Part shown: one piece after another, positions 38,711 to 49,965 of the stretch | Layout: each line of letters starts with the position of its first letter | How positions within the stretch are numbered: position 1 is the stretch's first letter | Assembly: GCF_014279655.1 (NCBI RefSeq) | Contig: NZ_CP047946.1 | Span: 496,001 to 560,000, forward strand | Direction: 5' to 3' | Source of the DNA: Synechococcus sp. ROS8604 | GTDB taxonomy: Bacteria > Cyanobacteriota > Cyanobacteriia > PCC-6307 > Cyanobiaceae | Length of the DNA: 64,000 nucleotides | Program-made: the position numbers and the translations under genes | Notes under the pieces: model-generated | What the model saw: only the letters and a program-made list of their open reading frames with translations | Told to the model about the DNA's origin: nothing | Database searches by the model: none

Positions 38711-38824
38711 TCATCCCTGGCGCTGCTTGTGCTTAGGGTTTGGGCAGATCACCATCACCCGGCCGTGGCGACGAATCACCCGGCACTTTTCACACATTTT
38801 CTTGACCGAGGCGCGCACCTTCAT
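38711..38824 (-). CDS. rpmJ: Ribosomal protein L36
   Basis: A 37-aa zinc protein of the 50S subunit. It begins [19 protein letters not shown] and ends with [11 protein letters not shown]; the C-x2-C and C-x4-H zinc ligands are intact, unlike the cysteine-poor L31 of this genome. It is too short for many gene finders. Its place between adk and rpsM is standard. Confidence 0.95.
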   Translation of the reverse strand: MKVRASVKKMCEKCRVIRRHGRVMVICPNPKHKQRQG

Positions 38825-38871
38825 GGGGTGTGGCTCTCCAAAATTCCAAACAAGGAATTTACCACAGCGAC

Positions 38872-39423
38872 CTAGGCAAGAACACCTTCGATGCGCTCAG
38901 TGATCGCTTCGATGCTGCCATGGGCTTCCACCGATTGCAGCAGACCCCGCTGTCGGTAATGCTCAATCAGAGGCTCGGTTTTGTCTGCATAAACCACGAG
39001 TCGATTGCGGATTACGGCTTCGTTGTCGTCGTCTCGCCCCCTCGACAACAAGCGTTCGATCAGGACGGCGTCATCCAGCTCAAGAAGCACGACGGCTTCG
39101 ATGGGTTGGTTGAGTTCCTTGAGGAGCGGATCGAGCGCTTCAGCCTGGGCAACATTGCGTGGGAATCCATCCAACAACCATCCCTCACCATTCAGGGCTC
39201 CAAGCTGGGCTTTCACGATGGCGAGTACGAGCGAGTCGCTCACCAGCTCTCCACGATTCATCACGGTTTCGGCTTCTTTGCCCAGTTCGGTTCCCGCCGA
39301 CACTTCCGCGCGAAGAAGATCACCAGTGGAGAGGTGACGTAAGCCATGACGATCACATAACAGTGCCGCTTGGGTTCCTTTTCCAGCGCCGGGAGGACCT
39401 AAGAAAAGCAGTCGTTGTTTCAT
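38872..39423 (-). CDS. adk: Adenylate kinase
   Basis: It interconverts ATP and AMP with 2 ADP. The 183-aa protein has the P-loop [10 protein letters not shown] at the start, [19 protein letters not shown] and a short LID ([19 protein letters not shown]), so it is the short cyanobacterial form without the zinc-binding LID. It lies between secY and rpmJ in the spc-like order. Confidence 0.97.
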   Translation of the reverse strand: MKQRLLFLGPPGAGKGTQAALLCDRHGLRHLSTGDLLRAEVSAGTELGKEAETVMNRGELVSDSLVLAIVKAQLGALNGEGWLLDGFPRNVAQAEALDPLLKELNQPIEAVVLLELDDAVLIERLLSRGRDDDNEAVIRNRLVVYADKTEPLIEHYRQRGLLQSVEAHGSIEAITERIEGVLA

Positions 39424-39453
39424 GGAAATTGGGTTGACTGGATTGTGAATGCC

Positions 39454-40773
39454 TTATTGGCGAACAAGTCCTTCGTAGCGCTGGGAGATCACGTAGGTCT
39501 GAACTTGTTTGGCGGTGTCGATCGCGACACCAACGAGGATTAGAAGTGAGGTGGCACCAAGTCCTTGGAAGGTTGTGACTCCCGTGGCCCTCTCAACGGC
39601 TGAGGGAATAATGGCCACAGCGCCAAGGAAAAGTCCGCCAAGAAGGGTCAATCTATTTTTAACTCCCTCCAGATAGGCAGCTGTTGCACTACCGGGCCTC
39701 ACTCCTGGGATGGCAACTCCGCCTCGTTTGAGGTTGGTGGCAATGTCACTCGGATTGAGAGAGAGCGATGAATAGAAATAGGCGAATCCCAAAATCAGGG
39801 AGAAGAACACGAGCGCGTAAGGCCATGGATTGGCTGCGCCGGGATTTAAGGCGCTTGCCGCTCGAATCAGGATTGGATTATTGGTGACGTTCGCGATCGT
39901 GATCGGCAAAAAGATCAGCGCTGACGCGAAAATAATTGGCATCACGCCACCGGCATTGAGCTTGAGGGGGAGATAGCTCTGACGACTTGGGAGGAGCGCT
40001 GTCCCCCCTACCTGGCGCTTGGCACTGACGATGGGTAAGCGTCTAGCGCCTTCCTGAACAAAGATGATCCCAACAATGGTAATCAGGAAAACCAAAACCA
40101 GGACAATGATCCCCACAACATCTCCACGGTCTCCGGTCTGAGCCTTCTCAATCGTTGACCCCAAGGCCTTCGGGAGAGTGGCGACAATATTCAAAAAGAT
40201 CACAAGGGAGGCCCCTTGTCCGATGCCTCGTTCCGTGATCACTTCACTGAGCCACATCACGATCATCGAGCCTGTCACCAAGGCCAGCGCTGTTTGGACG
40301 ACAAAGACGACGTCGCTTAATCCTTCAACGGCGTATTGGCGAAGAATCATCGCAAAAATGACGCTTTGCACCGTTCCCCATCCCAGCGCCACGTAGCGGG
40401 TGATTTGGGCGATTTTTCGCCGACCAGCCTCGCCTTCGTTTTTCTGTAGGTCCTCGAGTTGGGGGAGCGACGCTGTGAGCAGTTGGATGATGATCGAGGC
40501 GTTAATGAAAGGCAGGATGCCTAGGGCAAACACGCCAAGGGTGGAGACTCCTCCTCCAGTGAAAATGTCAAGGAAGCCAATGAGTGTTCCTCCCTGCTCA
40601 ATAAATTGCTCAAAGGCAACGCGATCGATCCCAGGCATGGGGATGTAGATCCCCAGCCTGACAAGCATGAGCAACCCCAAGGTTGTGAGAACCCGGCCGC
40701 GCAGCTCAGGGTTCTGCACCAACTGGGTAATCACTTCAGTGGCGCTGGGGTTGCGTCCCCGACTGACAAGCAT
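39454..40773 (-). CDS. secY: Preprotein translocase subunit SecY
   Basis: The central pore of the Sec translocase in plasma and thylakoid membranes. The 439-aa protein has ten predicted membrane helices, the plug region GGGVSTLGVFALGILPFI and the cytoplasmic loop FVQEGARRLPI. rplO precedes it by 109 nt, more than other gaps in the cluster. Confidence 0.97.
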   Translation of the reverse strand: MLVSRGRNPSATEVITQLVQNPELRGRVLTTLGLLMLVRLGIYIPMPGIDRVAFEQFIEQGGTLIGFLDIFTGGGVSTLGVFALGILPFINASIIIQLLTASLPQLEDLQKNEGEAGRRKIAQITRYVALGWGTVQSVIFAMILRQYAVEGLSDVVFVVQTALALVTGSMIVMWLSEVITERGIGQGASLVIFLNIVATLPKALGSTIEKAQTGDRGDVVGIIVLVLVFLITIVGIIFVQEGARRLPIVSAKRQVGGTALLPSRQSYLPLKLNAGGVMPIIFASALIFLPITIANVTNNPILIRAASALNPGAANPWPYALVFFSLILGFAYFYSSLSLNPSDIATNLKRGGVAIPGVRPGSATAAYLEGVKNRLTLLGGLFLGAVAIIPSAVERATGVTTFQGLGATSLLILVGVAIDTAKQVQTYVISQRYEGLVRQ

Positions 40774-40882
40774 GGAGAAGGAAGAAAAGAATGGGGCTGA
40801 TGCAGCAAAGCCGCCCCCGGACCGGAATCCAGTGGGACGGCTCAGACCTTAGATCTGCGCGGAGCAGATCGTATGGGCGAGA

Positions 40883-41335
40883 TCAGTCGAGAACCTCGCA
40901 GGTCCCACCGGCGGCTTCGATTTTGGCGCGAGCAGAGGCCGTAAAGGCTGCTGCCTGAACGGTGAGCTTGGCTTTCAATTCACCGTTGCCAAGAATCTTG
41001 AGGGGACTCTTAGGGCTAGTGACAATGCCATCTTTTACGAGCGAGTCGAGATTGACGGTGCTGCCAGCCTTGATGTCGTTCAGTGCACTCACGTTCAGAA
41101 CGGTGAATGACTTTGGATTGATCAGGGTGAAGTGCTTGAGCTTCGGCACCCGGCGATAAAGCGGCATCTGGCCGCCTTCAAATCCAGGACGGGTGGGACG
41201 GCCTGAGCGGGACTTTTGTCCGCGCATACCGAAACCGCAACTAGCACCCTGACCGGCTGCAATACCACGGCCCTTACGCAATTTGCGCCGACGAGCACCT
41301 TTGTTGGGTTTGAGAGAGTCGAGTCTGAGAGTCAT
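40883..41335 (-). CDS. rplO: Ribosomal protein L15
   Basis: A late-assembly 50S protein. The 150-aa sequence has the glycine/arginine-rich N-terminus [42 protein letters not shown] and a globular C-terminus. No rpmD (L30) lies before it, as usual in cyanobacteria. Confidence 0.97.
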   Translation of the reverse strand: MTLRLDSLKPNKGARRRKLRKGRGIAAGQGASCGFGMRGQKSRSGRPTRPGFEGGQMPLYRRVPKLKHFTLINPKSFTVLNVSALNDIKAGSTVNLDSLVKDGIVTSPKSPLKILGNGELKAKLTVQAAAFTASARAKIEAAGGTCEVLD

Positions 41336-41343
41336 GGGGGAAA

Positions 41344-41997
41344 TCAGGAGTAGATCTGCTCGAGGGAGATCCCCCGTTCCTTGGCTGTCTCCTTGTGGGT
41401 GCGGAGAAGTTGCAGGGCCACCATGGCAGCCCGAGCGTTATTAAGAGGGGTTTTGCTTCCTAGGCGTTTCGCCAAGACATTTTTAATGCCTGCGAGTTCG
41501 AGGACCGTGCGGATGGATCCACCGGCAATTACACCGGTACCAGGTGCGGCGGGACGAATGAGAACACTCGCTGCGCCGTCACGACCATTCGACAGGGTCG
41601 GGATCGAGTTGTGGCGGGTCAGAGGCACTTTTACCAAATGCTTTTTGCCATCAGCGACTCCCTTGCGTACCGCACCGATGACATCGCCGGCCTTGCCGAC
41701 ACCAACGCCGACCTGACCGCGCTCGTTGCCGACAACAACGATGGCGCGAAAGCTCATCTTTTTGCCACCCTTCACGGTTTTGGAGACCCTTCGGATCTGC
41801 ACAACGCGCTCTTGCCATTCGGAATCACGTTCTTGGCCACGGCGACGGTCGCCGCGACCGCCGCGACGGTCACCGCGGCCGCCTCCGCCTCCGCGGCGCT
41901 GTTCCTGTTGTTGGCCTTGACCTTCAGCTGCTGCCGGAACGTCAGAAGCCGATGGCACGTCGTTGGAGGTGGTCTGGTTGTTGGGTTCGGTCGTCAT
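41344..41997 (-). CDS. rpsE: Ribosomal protein S5 with long N-terminal tail
   Basis: S5 shapes the mRNA entry and decoding accuracy. From ATG 41997 it has 217 aa: a tail of about 55 residues rich in Gly, Arg, Asp and Gln (including [17 protein letters not shown]), then the usual S5 core ([40 protein letters not shown]). The tail is typical of cyanobacterial S5 but long. A frame extended upstream would overlap rplR and adds no homology. Confidence 0.94.
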   Translation of the reverse strand: MTTEPNNQTTSNDVPSASDVPAAAEGQGQQQEQRRGGGGGRGDRRGGRGDRRRGQERDSEWQERVVQIRRVSKTVKGGKKMSFRAIVVVGNERGQVGVGVGKAGDVIGAVRKGVADGKKHLVKVPLTRHNSIPTLSNGRDGAASVLIRPAAPGTGVIAGGSIRTVLELAGIKNVLAKRLGSKTPLNNARAAMVALQLLRTHKETAKERGISLEQIYS

Positions 41998-42010
41998 AGT
42001 GAGAGCAGGA

Positions 42011-42379
42011 TCAGAACTGAAGGCCCGCTTCCCGGGCGGCATCGGCCAGAGCTTTCACTCGGCCGTGGTACAGGTTGCCGCCTCGATCGAAGACAACTTG
42101 TTGGATGCCTTTGGCGATGGCACGTTTGGCCACTAAGTCGCCAACGGCACCGGAGGCATCACAGCTGCTGCCATCAGCTTTGAGGCTGGATCGCAGATCT
42201 TTGTCGAGCGTTGACGCAGAACACAAGGTGCTCTGCGCATCGTCGTCGATCAACTGAGCGTAGATGTGACTGTTGGAGCGAAACACGGCCAGTCTGGGAC
42301 GATCGGCAGTGCCACTGAGATGGCGACGCAGACGCCTGTGGCGTTTCTGGGTCTGCTGTTTGCGGGAGAGGGTCGACAT
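42011..42379 (-). CDS. rplR: Ribosomal protein L18
   Basis: L18 binds 5S rRNA. The 122-aa protein has [32 protein letters not shown] and the end [25 protein letters not shown]. It lies between rplF and rpsE. Confidence 0.97.
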   Translation of the reverse strand: MSTLSRKQQTQKRHRRLRRHLSGTADRPRLAVFRSNSHIYAQLIDDDAQSTLCSASTLDKDLRSSLKADGSSCDASGAVGDLVAKRAIAKGIQQVVFDRGGNLYHGRVKALADAAREAGLQF

Positions 42380-42412
42380 GGTGGGTAAAGCTGAAGGGTG
42401 TCTGGCAGGGAA

Positions 42413-42952
42413 TTACTTCTTGCCCGACTTGCCTGCCTTACGCAGGATGCGCTCGCCCGCATATTTAATTCCTTTGCCTTTGTAAGGCTCGGGAGGACGG
42501 ATGGCGCGGATCTTGGCGGCTTCATTGCCAACCAATTCCTTGTCGGTGCCTGAAACGGTGACGTTGGTGTTGCCTTCCACCGCGAAGGTGATGCCTTCAG
42601 GGGGCACCATTTCAACGGGGTGGCTGTAGCCAGCGCTCACCACAAGGGTTTTGCCTTTGACCTGGGCTCTGGAGCCCACGCCAACGATCTCCAGCTTTTT
42701 GGAGTAGCCCTGACTCACTCCGATCACCATGTTGGCGACGAGAGTTCTGCACAGACCGTGGCGTTCACGGGAACTGCGTTTTGTGCTGGTGGGTGCCACC
42801 ACGATGGAGTTATCCACCTGGTTAACACTCACACCAACGGGAAGGGTGCGTTTGAGCTCTCCCTTGGGCCCCTTCACAGTGACGGCGAGGCCATCGAGTG
42901 TGACATTCACCTTGTCGGGAATGGGGATTGGACTTTTACCAATACGTGACAT
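42413..42952 (-). CDS. rplF: Ribosomal protein L6
   Basis: L6 lies near the factor-binding site. The 179-aa protein begins [17 protein letters not shown] and shows the two repeated L6 domains, with the C-terminal [19 protein letters not shown] signature. It precedes rplR in the spc order. Confidence 0.97.
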   Translation of the reverse strand: MSRIGKSPIPIPDKVNVTLDGLAVTVKGPKGELKRTLPVGVSVNQVDNSIVVAPTSTKRSSRERHGLCRTLVANMVIGVSQGYSKKLEIVGVGSRAQVKGKTLVVSAGYSHPVEMVPPEGITFAVEGNTNVTVSGTDKELVGNEAAKIRAIRPPEPYKGKGIKYAGERILRKAGKSGKK

Positions 42953-42967
42953 GGTTCAGGTTCCGGG

Positions 42968-43369
42968 TCAATAGACGTAGCAGAGCACTTCGCCGCCCAC
43001 GCCTTGCTTGCGGGCGTCGCGGTCGCTCATCACACCCTTGGAGGTGGAGATGATGGCTACCCCTAGTCCTCCGAGGACCTTGGGCAGGCCGCGCGTGTTT
43101 TTGTAAATGCGAAGGCCAGGTTTGCTGACCCGTTGCATGGAGCGAATGGTGGGTTGGCGGTGTTTGCCGCTGTACTTGAGCTCCAGCACCAATTCGGTGC
43201 GGACACCCTCGCCTTGCTCGCTGATTTCAGCGATGAATCCCTCTTGTTGCAGCACTTTGGCAATGCTGCGGGACATGCGAGATGCTGGAACTTTTGTGGA
43301 CTCGTGACGTTTTTCACTCGCATTGCGGATGCGAGTGAGCATGTCGGAAATTGGGTCGTGATTAGCCAT
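42968..43369 (-). CDS. rpsH: Ribosomal protein S8
   Basis: S8 organises the central 16S domain and represses the spc operon in E. coli. From ATG 43369 it has 133 aa starting [18 protein letters not shown] and ending with [33 protein letters not shown]. An ORF start 25 codons upstream would run into rplE and is rejected. No rpsN (S14) lies between rplE and rpsH. Confidence 0.96.
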   Translation of the reverse strand: MANHDPISDMLTRIRNASEKRHESTKVPASRMSRSIAKVLQQEGFIAEISEQGEGVRTELVLELKYSGKHRQPTIRSMQRVSKPGLRIYKNTRGLPKVLGGLGVAIISTSKGVMSDRDARKQGVGGEVLCYVY

Positions 43370-43388
43370 AGTGGTTTCCGAGGGGGGC

Positions 43389-43928
43389 TCAGTTGCTGCG
43401 GAATGGCATTCCCATCTCGCGGAGGAGGGCCCGGCCCTCTTCATCCGTGCGGGCAGACGTCACGATTGTGATGTCCATGCCTCTGATGGCGTCGATCTTG
43501 TCGAAAGAGATCTCAGGGAAAATGATTTGCTCTCTAACTCCCACGGTGTAATTCCCACGGCCATCGAAGCTTTTCGGGCTAACGCCTCGAAAATCCCGAA
43601 TGCGGGGCAGCGCCAAGTTGATGAAGCGTTCTAGAAACGCGTACATGCGATCACCCCGGAGGGTGACAGCACATCCAATCGGCATTCCCTGGCGGATTTT
43701 GAAAGCTGCAATGGCTTTCTTGGCTCTGGTGATGACAACTTTTTGGCCTGTGATTTGGGCCAATTCGTTCACCGAAGCCTCGAGAGACTTTGCATTGGTG
43801 GCTGCTTCGCCGAGTCCGCGGTTAACGGTGACTTTCAGCACCTTGGGAACTTCATGAATGTTGGAGAGACTCAAATCTTTCAGCAATTTTGGCTGAATGG
43901 TCTCCCGATAGCGCTGTTTTAGTGACAT
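43389..43928 (-). CDS. rplE: Ribosomal protein L5
   Basis: L5 binds 5S rRNA and contacts P-site tRNA. The 179-aa protein has [21 protein letters not shown]-type N-terminus, [17 protein letters not shown] and the end [19 protein letters not shown]. It follows rplX by 49 nt. Confidence 0.97.
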   Translation of the reverse strand: MSLKQRYRETIQPKLLKDLSLSNIHEVPKVLKVTVNRGLGEAATNAKSLEASVNELAQITGQKVVITRAKKAIAAFKIRQGMPIGCAVTLRGDRMYAFLERFINLALPRIRDFRGVSPKSFDGRGNYTVGVREQIIFPEISFDKIDAIRGMDITIVTSARTDEEGRALLREMGMPFRSN

Positions 43929-43977
43929 GGCTGGGGGAAAGGACTTCTGGGCTTGGTCAGAAGAGCGATTGAGGTGA

Positions 43978-44334
43978 TCAGTCGATCACTTCGCCTGTTT
44001 TCTTAAGGCGGCGCTTTTTGCTGCCGTCTTTTTCGGTAATCAGTTCAATGCGACTGGCAACCTTTTTGGTTGTGGAATAGAACATCACATTGGAAGCATG
44101 CAGGGATGCTTCTTCAGTGACAATTCGTCCAGTTTCACCTTCCTGGGTGGGCTTGACGTGACGGGTTCTCATATTGAGTCCCTCCACGATCACCCGGTTT
44201 TCGTTGGGCAAAGTGCGCAGGACTTCTCCTGTTTTGCCTTTGTCTTTGCCGGCAATCACCTGAACGGTGTCACCTTTACGAAGGCGCATCTTGATGCGCT
44301 CAGCTGGGGCTGATTTGGATGTTGCGGTAGCCAT
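43978..44334 (-). CDS. rplX: Ribosomal protein L24
   Basis: An initiator of 50S assembly. The 118-aa protein holds the KOW motif [20 protein letters not shown] and [12 protein letters not shown]. It starts directly after rplN (1 nt spacing), a sign of coupled translation. Confidence 0.97.
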   Translation of the reverse strand: MATATSKSAPAERIKMRLRKGDTVQVIAGKDKGKTGEVLRTLPNENRVIVEGLNMRTRHVKPTQEGETGRIVTEEASLHASNVMFYSTTKKVASRIELITEKDGSKKRRLKKTGEVID

Positions 44335-44335
44335 T

Positions 44336-44701
44336 TCAGATCACCTCCGGAGCGAGGGACACGATTTTGGTGAAACTGCGTTCACGCAATTCACGGGCAA
44401 CAGGTCCAAAGACGCGAGTGCCTTTTGGATTTTTGTCGTCGTTGATGATCACGGCTGCGTTGTCATCAAAACGAATGGAATTACCTGTATCGCGACGCAT
44501 GGTGGCTTTGGTCCGAACCACAACGGCTTTTACGATGTCGGATTTTTTGACACCCATGTTGGGCATCGCATCCTTCACGGTGGCCACGATCACATCACCA
44601 ACGTGTGCGTAACGGCGATTGGTGCCGAGAACGCGAATGCATTGGATCCGTTTGGCGCCACTGTTATCAGCAACCGTGAGGAATGTTTCCTGCTGAATCA
44701 T
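44336..44701 (-). CDS. rplN: Ribosomal protein L14
   Basis: L14 forms an intersubunit bridge. The 121-aa sequence starts [20 protein letters not shown] and has [14 protein letters not shown] and [23 protein letters not shown]. Its start overlaps the rpsQ stop by 4 nt. Confidence 0.98.
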   Translation of the reverse strand: MIQQETFLTVADNSGAKRIQCIRVLGTNRRYAHVGDVIVATVKDAMPNMGVKKSDIVKAVVVRTKATMRRDTGNSIRFDDNAAVIINDDKNPKGTRVFGPVARELRERSFTKIVSLAPEVI

Positions 44702-44964
44702 TTGGACACCTCCTCAGCTTTAGGGCTTTGACTGAGGACTTCAGCAATGGCCCAGCGCTTGTGGCGGCTGAGTGGACGTGTCTCGGTAATTCGGACACGG
44801 TCACCAACGCGACAGGCGTTGTCTTCATCGTGGGCTTTGTAGCGGGTGGTGCGGCTGACCGTCTTTTGATAGATGGGGTGGGGGAAGCGGTTCTCCACCG
44901 CCACAACCACCGTTTTGTCCATCTTGTCGCTGACGACGGTGCCGACCCTTTCTTTGAGTGCCAT
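44698..44964 (-). CDS. rpsQ: Ribosomal protein S17
   Basis: A primary 16S binder. The 88-aa OB-fold protein starts [21 protein letters not shown]-type and has [19 protein letters not shown], the signature. It follows rpmC by 19 nt and overlaps rplN. Confidence 0.97.
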   Translation of the reverse strand: MALKERVGTVVSDKMDKTVVVAVENRFPHPIYQKTVSRTTRYKAHDEDNACRVGDRVRITETRPLSRHKRWAIAEVLSQSPKAEEVSK

Positions 44965-44983
44965 GGAAGGTTCTCCTTAAGGA

Positions 44984-45193
44984 TCAGGAAGCAGCGGAGC
45001 GCTTGCGCTCCGATTGCACCGTCAGCAACTGAGCCAGTTTGAGACGGCTCTCCTTGAAGCGGTGCGTGTTGCCCAGCTGGCGGGTGGCCTGCTGGAATCG
45101 GAGTTCGAACAACTCGCGGCGGAGGCCGTCAATTTGTTCGGTGACATCTGCGTCAGACAATTGGCGCAGATCTGTTGCTGTAGGACGTGCCAT
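44984..45193 (-). CDS. rpmC: Ribosomal protein L29
   Basis: A 69-aa helical hairpin protein at the tunnel exit where trigger factor and SRP bind. It has [35 protein letters not shown] and a basic end. It starts 2 nt after rplP. Confidence 0.96.
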   Translation of the reverse strand: MARPTATDLRQLSDADVTEQIDGLRRELFELRFQQATRQLGNTHRFKESRLKLAQLLTVQSERKRSAAS

Positions 45194-45195
45194 GG

Positions 45196-45660
45196 TCAGG
45201 ACTCCACGGTTGAAGTAGCAGCCTTGGTGCCGGCTGGCTGTTCCTGTTCATCGAGTGCGATGAACTTTGTTTTGATCGGGAGCTTGTATTGCGCTAGGCG
45301 CATGGCTTCCTTCGCAATCTCAGGGGTGATTTCTTCACCGCCCATCTCGAACAGAATCCTTCCGGGCTTGATCACCGCAACCCAGAATTCTGGGTTGCCT
45401 TTACCAGAACCCATACGGGTTTCGGCGGGGCGCATGGTGACGGGCTTGTCCGGAAAGATTCGAATCCAGATTTTTCCACCACGTTTGACGTAGCGGGTCA
45501 TGGCACGTCGGCTGGCTTCGATTTGACGCGAAGTGATCCAGCCGCACTCTTGGGCTTGCAAGGCAAACTCACCAAAGGCAATGGTGTTACCTCTGGTGGC
45601 GACACCGCGCATGCGGCCTCGCTGTTGTTTGCGGAATTTGACTCTTTTGGGACTCAGCAT
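45196..45660 (-). CDS. rplP: Ribosomal protein L16
   Basis: L16 positions the A-site tRNA. The 154-aa protein has [39 protein letters not shown] and [18 protein letters not shown], all diagnostic. It follows rpsC. Confidence 0.98.
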   Translation of the reverse strand: MLSPKRVKFRKQQRGRMRGVATRGNTIAFGEFALQAQECGWITSRQIEASRRAMTRYVKRGGKIWIRIFPDKPVTMRPAETRMGSGKGNPEFWVAVIKPGRILFEMGGEEITPEIAKEAMRLAQYKLPIKTKFIALDEQEQPAGTKAATSTVES

Positions 45661-45676
45661 GGTTTAGGCCTCCGGT

Positions 45677-46408
45677 TCAACCCTCGTTTGAGCGGTCTTC
45701 GAACTGTTGGGGCCTACGACCGGCCCGACGGCGGGGATTGGCTCCCACCGGGATCTGCTGTTGGGAGTCGTCGCTCAAAACTTCTCCCTTGAAGACCCAA
45801 ACCTTGATGCCCAGAACGCCATAGGTCGTGCTGGCCACTTTGGTGGCGTAATCAATTTCGGCGCGAAGGGTGTGCAAGGGCACACGTCCTTCCCGCGTCC
45901 ATTCAGTACGAGCGATTTCTGCGCCATTGAGACGGCCGCTGACTTGGATTTTTAGGCCAAGGACGCCGGCTCGTTGAGCGCGCTGAACGGCCATGCGGAT
46001 GGTGCGGCGGAAGGCCACGCGTTTCTCGAGTTGCTGAGCGATGTACTCAGCAAGAAGAAATGCGTCAGCGTCCACGCGCTCGACTTCAACCACGTTGATT
46101 CGAACCTGACGGCTCGAGTCACCTACGGTTTTTTGAATGCCGCTGCGAAGATCTTCGATTCCGCTGCCTTGACGGCCAACCAGCACACCGGGGCGTGCAG
46201 TTTTGAGCTCAACCTCAAGTTGATCAGCCTTGCGGGCGATCAGCACATCGCTGATGCCAGCAGAGCCGTATTTCTTGTGGATGAATTTGCGAATTCGATC
46301 GTCCTCTTGCAGGAGGGCGGGATAATTTTTGCTGGATGCGTACCAGCGTGACCGGTGCTCCTGGGTGATCCCCAGGCGTAAGCCGGTTGGATGGATTTTG
46401 TGTCCCAT
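45677..46408 (-). CDS. rpsC: Ribosomal protein S3
   Basis: S3 lines the mRNA entry tunnel and has helicase function with S4 and S5. The 243-aa protein starts [18 protein letters not shown], contains the KH domain ([17 protein letters not shown]) and the [20 protein letters not shown]-terminal signature. It follows rplV. Confidence 0.98.
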   Translation of the reverse strand: MGHKIHPTGLRLGITQEHRSRWYASSKNYPALLQEDDRIRKFIHKKYGSAGISDVLIARKADQLEVELKTARPGVLVGRQGSGIEDLRSGIQKTVGDSSRQVRINVVEVERVDADAFLLAEYIAQQLEKRVAFRRTIRMAVQRAQRAGVLGLKIQVSGRLNGAEIARTEWTREGRVPLHTLRAEIDYATKVASTTYGVLGIKVWVFKGEVLSDDSQQQIPVGANPRRRAGRRPQQFEDRSNEG

Positions 46409-46429
46409 TCAGACGGTGTGCTCGGGGGG

Positions 46430-46795
46430 TCAGGAGTCGGTCTGAGCTGCCACAGCAATGCTGATGTGGCAGGTCTGTTTTTTGATCGCGTAGGCGCGAC
46501 CTTGAGCGCGGGGCCGATACCGCTTCATGGATGGACCCATGTCAGCGGTGGCCTGGGAAATGATCAGGGTTGCTGGGTCAAGTCCGAGGTTGTGCTCAGC
46601 ATTGGCTACAGCGGAACGAAGCACTTTCGTGATCGGACCGGTGGAGCGGTAGGGCATGAACTCGAGCATGATCAGCGCGTCGCGGTAAGTGCGACCACGG
46701 ATTTGATCCAGAACACGGCGCACCTTGGATACGGAGCCGCGGATAAAGCGGCCGTGCGCTTGGGCAGTGGTTGCCGTTGGGGATGACGTTGTCAT
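46430..46795 (-). CDS. rplV: Ribosomal protein L22
   Basis: L22 reaches into the peptide tunnel. From ATG 46795 it has 121 aa, beginning [17 protein letters not shown], with [16 protein letters not shown] and [19 protein letters not shown] longer frame would overlap rpsS by 62 nt and is unlikely. Confidence 0.95.
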   Translation of the reverse strand: MTTSSPTATTAQAHGRFIRGSVSKVRRVLDQIRGRTYRDALIMLEFMPYRSTGPITKVLRSAVANAEHNLGLDPATLIISQATADMGPSMKRYRPRAQGRAYAIKKQTCHISIAVAAQTDS

Positions 46796-46799
46796 GGTC

Positions 46800-47075
46800 T
46801 CAGCGGCCTCCTTTCTTGTCTTTGATGTGGCCCTTAAAGGTGCGTGTGGGTGCGAATTCACCCAACTTGTGCCCCACCATTTGCTCAGTCACGAAGACTG
46901 GAACGTGGGTTCTGCCGTTGTGAACGGCGATGGTATGGCCGATCATCATCGGCAAAATTGTGGAGGCCCTGGACCACGTCTTGATCACTGACTTGTCGTC
47001 AGCGGCGTTTTGCTTTTCAACCTTGCGAAGAAGGCTGTCAGCAATAAATGGGCCTTTTTTGAGAGAACGTCCCAT
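46800..47075 (-). CDS. rpsS: Ribosomal protein S19
   Basis: S19 works with S13 in the 30S head. The 91-aa protein starts [19 protein letters not shown] and has [19 protein letters not shown] and [14 protein letters not shown]. It follows rplB. Confidence 0.98.
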   Translation of the reverse strand: MGRSLKKGPFIADSLLRKVEKQNAADDKSVIKTWSRASTILPMMIGHTIAVHNGRTHVPVFVTEQMVGHKLGEFAPTRTFKGHIKDKKGGR

Positions 47076-47110
47076 GGCGGATTAAGCGAACTGCAAAGCG
47101 GTGAGTGACA

Positions 47111-47974
47111 TCAGGAATCGCGTCCGCCACGGCTCCGCTTGGACGTCTTGCGACGTTTCCGGAGGACGAACTTGTTGCTGGGCTTATTCCGCTTGCGGGT
47201 TTTTAGGCCCAAAGCGGGTTTGCCCCATGGAGTGACAGGTCCCGAGCGCCCGATAGGAGCACGGCCTTCACCACCACCATGAGGGTGATCGCAAGGGTTC
47301 ATCACGCTGCCTCGGACCTGGGGACGACGCCCCAGCCAACGACGGCGACCAGCCTTGCCCAAGCTGGTGTTGCGAATTTCGGCGTTGCCGACTTCGCCAA
47401 GAGTGGCGAAGCACTCACGCCTCACGAGGCGCACCTCGGTGGAGGGGAGCTTGAGGGCGACGTAATCACCCTCCTTGGCCATCACCTGAGCACTCGCACC
47501 TGCGGTACGAACCATCTGACCACCGCGACCGGCATAAAGCTCGACGCAATGAACACTGGAACCGAGTGGGACGGCTGAGAGCGGCATGGCATTGCCGATC
47601 TCGATCGGTGCATCCGTGCCTGAAACCACCGTTTGGCCGATGCTGATCCCAGCTGGGGCCAGGATGTAGCGCTTCTCACCATCGGCGTAAAAGAGCAGGG
47701 CCAACCGCGCATTGCGGTGGGGGTCGTAGTGAATCGCGGCCACTTTGGCGGTAACACCATGCTTGTTGCGACGGAAGTCGACCAAGCGATAGAGGCGTTT
47801 GTGACCACCACCGCGATGGCGGCAGGTGATAACACCGCGATTGTTGCGTCCTTTGCGGCGGTGTTTGGAGACCACCAAGGAGCGTTCCGGCTTGCGGCCG
47901 GTGACTTCACTGAAGTCTGTGACCACCCGGGTTCTGGTACCGGGGGTGTAAGGGCGGAAAGTACGAATTGCCAT
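47111..47974 (-). CDS. rplB: Ribosomal protein L2
   Basis: L2 is needed for subunit joining and peptidyl transfer. The 287-aa protein has [32 protein letters not shown] and the conserved histidine loop [20 protein letters not shown]. It follows rplW by 15 nt. Confidence 0.98.
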   Translation of the reverse strand: MAIRTFRPYTPGTRTRVVTDFSEVTGRKPERSLVVSKHRRKGRNNRGVITCRHRGGGHKRLYRLVDFRRNKHGVTAKVAAIHYDPHRNARLALLFYADGEKRYILAPAGISIGQTVVSGTDAPIEIGNAMPLSAVPLGSSVHCVELYAGRGGQMVRTAGASAQVMAKEGDYVALKLPSTEVRLVRRECFATLGEVGNAEIRNTSLGKAGRRRWLGRRPQVRGSVMNPCDHPHGGGEGRAPIGRSGPVTPWGKPALGLKTRKRNKPSNKFVLRKRRKTSKRSRGGRDS

Positions 47975-47989
47975 GACGATTCAGCCCCC

Positions 47990-48292
47990 TCAGGACTCAG
48001 GGAAGAGTTGGATGGAGTTGCCCTCGGCCAGGCGCACCACGGCTTTCTTCACTTGAGCGCGCTTACCGGCAAAACGGCCGATACGACGACTCCTGCGAGG
48101 AGGATTCATGGTGCTAATGCCCGTGACCTTGACATCGAAGAGCTGCTCGATTGCAGCTTTGATGTCGGGCTTGGCGGCGCGATGGTCCACCTCAAACGTG
48201 TATTGGTTTTGTTCCAATGCACGGGTAGCCTTTTCAGTGATCAGCGGGCGGCGGATCACATCGGCCAGACGTCCGGTGAAGCGCTCAGTCAT
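47990..48292 (-). CDS. rplW: Ribosomal protein L23
   Basis: L23 lies at the tunnel exit and docks trigger factor. From ATG 48292 it has 100 aa: [37 protein letters not shown] and [16 protein letters not shown]. The start overlaps the rplD stop by 8 nt. A further upstream start lies inside rplD and is rejected. Confidence 0.95.
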   Translation of the reverse strand: MTERFTGRLADVIRRPLITEKATRALEQNQYTFEVDHRAAKPDIKAAIEQLFDVKVTGISTMNPPRRSRRIGRFAGKRAQVKKAVVRLAEGNSIQLFPES

Positions 48293-48920
48293 CGCCGTAG
48301 ACCTCCTGAATCTTTGCGAGAGCGTCCTCGCCCACAACCAGTTTGTTGGCGTGGAGCAGATCGAAGACGTTGAGTTGGTCGGCTGCGATCAGCTTCACGG
48401 TCTCCAAGTTCCGAATGGAGCGTTGCACCGCTTCGGAAGGATTGGTGAGGATGATCAAAACCTTGCTCGTGGCAGAAACGTCAAGTCTCCCCAGAGCATC
48501 GATGATCTCTTTGGTCTTTGGAGTCGTCAGCGTGGTGGCGAAATCCTTCACCACCACGAGATCCTCAATACGCGCCATGAGGGCGGTACGAAGGGCTGAA
48601 CGACGTTCCTTACGGTTCATCGCAAGGTTGTAGGACCGGGGCTTCGGTCCAAAAATGATGCCGCCACCTGGACGCAGTGGAGTGCGAACAGATCCCTGGC
48701 GTGCGCGGCCCGTACCTTTTTGTTTGTAGGGCTTGCGTCCACCACCTCTCACCTCTGATCGGGTCAGGGTGCTTGCGGTGCCTTGGCGGCTATGAGCCTG
48801 CTGACGCAGCACTGCGCGATGCATCAGGTCAAGGGCACTGGTTTCTTTGGCAACCTTCAAGTCAAGGCTTGCCTTGCCAGCTTCTTTCCCTTGCCAATCG
48901 CGAACGATGCAGTTAGCCAT
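48285..48920 (-). CDS. rplD: Ribosomal protein L4
   Basis: L4 reaches into the tunnel and in E. coli regulates the S10 operon. The 211-aa protein starts [16 protein letters not shown] and has the [20 protein letters not shown] loop and [13 protein letters not shown]. Its ATG overlaps the rplC stop as ATGA. Confidence 0.97.
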   Translation of the reverse strand: MANCIVRDWQGKEAGKASLDLKVAKETSALDLMHRAVLRQQAHSRQGTASTLTRSEVRGGGRKPYKQKGTGRARQGSVRTPLRPGGGIIFGPKPRSYNLAMNRKERRSALRTALMARIEDLVVVKDFATTLTTPKTKEIIDALGRLDVSATSKVLIILTNPSEAVQRSIRNLETVKLIAADQLNVFDLLHANKLVVGEDALAKIQEVYGDD

Positions 48921-49576
48921 CACTTACCTCCTTTAGCGGGCTTGGCGGCCACCCGGTTTGCGGGACGGATGTTCAGCAATGAACCTGGTTTCCCGGGAAC
49001 AGAACCTTTCACCACAAGAAGATTGCGATCGCTGTCAATTTTCAGGATCGTCAAACCACGGGTGGTGATTTTTTTGCCGCCGTAGCGACCGGACATCCGC
49101 TTGCCTGGATAGATCCTGCCTGGCGTTGTGCCGGCACCGATCGAACCGGGTTGGCGATGATTTTTGGAGCCGTGCGTCATAGGACCACGACTGAAACCAT
49201 GGCGCTTTTGCAGACCAGCAAAGCCACGACCCATGGTGTCGCCACTGACGTCTACTTTTTGACCAGCCGCGAAATCACCCACGGTGATGGCGCCACCCAC
49301 CTGAATCCCGTCGAGATCGTCGACGCGGTATTCACAGAGGTGGCGAAGGAGATCTTCGCCGGATTTGGCGAGATGGCCTTTCGCAGGCTTATTGATCAGC
49401 TTTTCGCGAATGTCGCCAAAGCCGATCTGTACGGCTTGGTAGCCGTCAGTGTCTGAACTTTTGAGCTGGGTGATGCGGCAAGGACCCGCTTCGATCAATG
49501 TGACCGGAACGGCTTTTCCTTGCTCATCGAAGAATTGGGACATGCCCAATTTCTTCCCAAGAATGCCGATAGACAT
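48920..49576 (-). CDS. rplC: Ribosomal protein L3
   Basis: L3 approaches the peptidyl transferase centre. The 218-aa protein starts [20 protein letters not shown] and has [20 protein letters not shown], including the RHGF glutamine/histidine loop. It is the first gene of the long ribosomal run; the 389-nt gap upstream must hold the main promoter. rpsJ is not in front of it but in the str cluster. Confidence 0.97.
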   Translation of the reverse strand: MSIGILGKKLGMSQFFDEQGKAVPVTLIEAGPCRITQLKSSDTDGYQAVQIGFGDIREKLINKPAKGHLAKSGEDLLRHLCEYRVDDLDGIQVGGAITVGDFAAGQKVDVSGDTMGRGFAGLQKRHGFSRGPMTHGSKNHRQPGSIGAGTTPGRIYPGKRMSGRYGGKKITTRGLTILKIDSDRNLLVVKGSVPGKPGSLLNIRPANRVAAKPAKGGK

Positions 49577-49965
49577 GGAGATAAGAACGCCAGCGTGAAC
49601 AACCGCTTATTCGCAAAGGAATGAAGAGGCCTAAAAGGGCGCTGATCGTATTAACGCAGTCATGACCGTCATCCTCTCGCCAATGGCGAACAAGAAGGCG
49701 GATTGGGGCTAGCGAGCGAATCAGCTGGCTGAGACTTTCCGTGCAATGGTTTGCTCGGTGAGTTTCTCGGCAGTACAACCAATGAATTGGTGAGGCTGCT
49801 CTGGCCTAGGGATCCGGCGCAAACGCCGAACCTGCTCTGCGATCTGGAGGCCCGGCTAGCGGACGGGCACAGTTCAACAGTGCAAATAAAGACACTACAG
49901 CATGGCGATCAAGCCACTGACTGGTGGCGTTTAACTGCCAGAATCCTGTTATTCGATCCAAATTC
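49577..49965. promoter_or_regulatory. Divergent region between rplC and ndhN
   Basis: A 389-nt gap with no convincing gene. It should hold the promoter and leader of the ribosomal super-cluster on the minus strand and that of ndhN on the plus strand. A TAATAC hexamer occurs on the minus strand near 49650 without a well-spaced -35 box. Short open frames on both strands start at rare codons and run into neighbours. Confidence 0.4.

Noticed and set aside
42968-43389. A possible rpsN (S14) gene between rplE and rpsH
   Set aside because: The gap is only 19 nt; S14 is encoded elsewhere in cyanobacteria, so nothing is missing here.
49524-49778. A minus-strand frame upstream of rplC
   Set aside because: It overlaps the rplC start, is short, and has no recognisable features; the region is better seen as promoter and leader.
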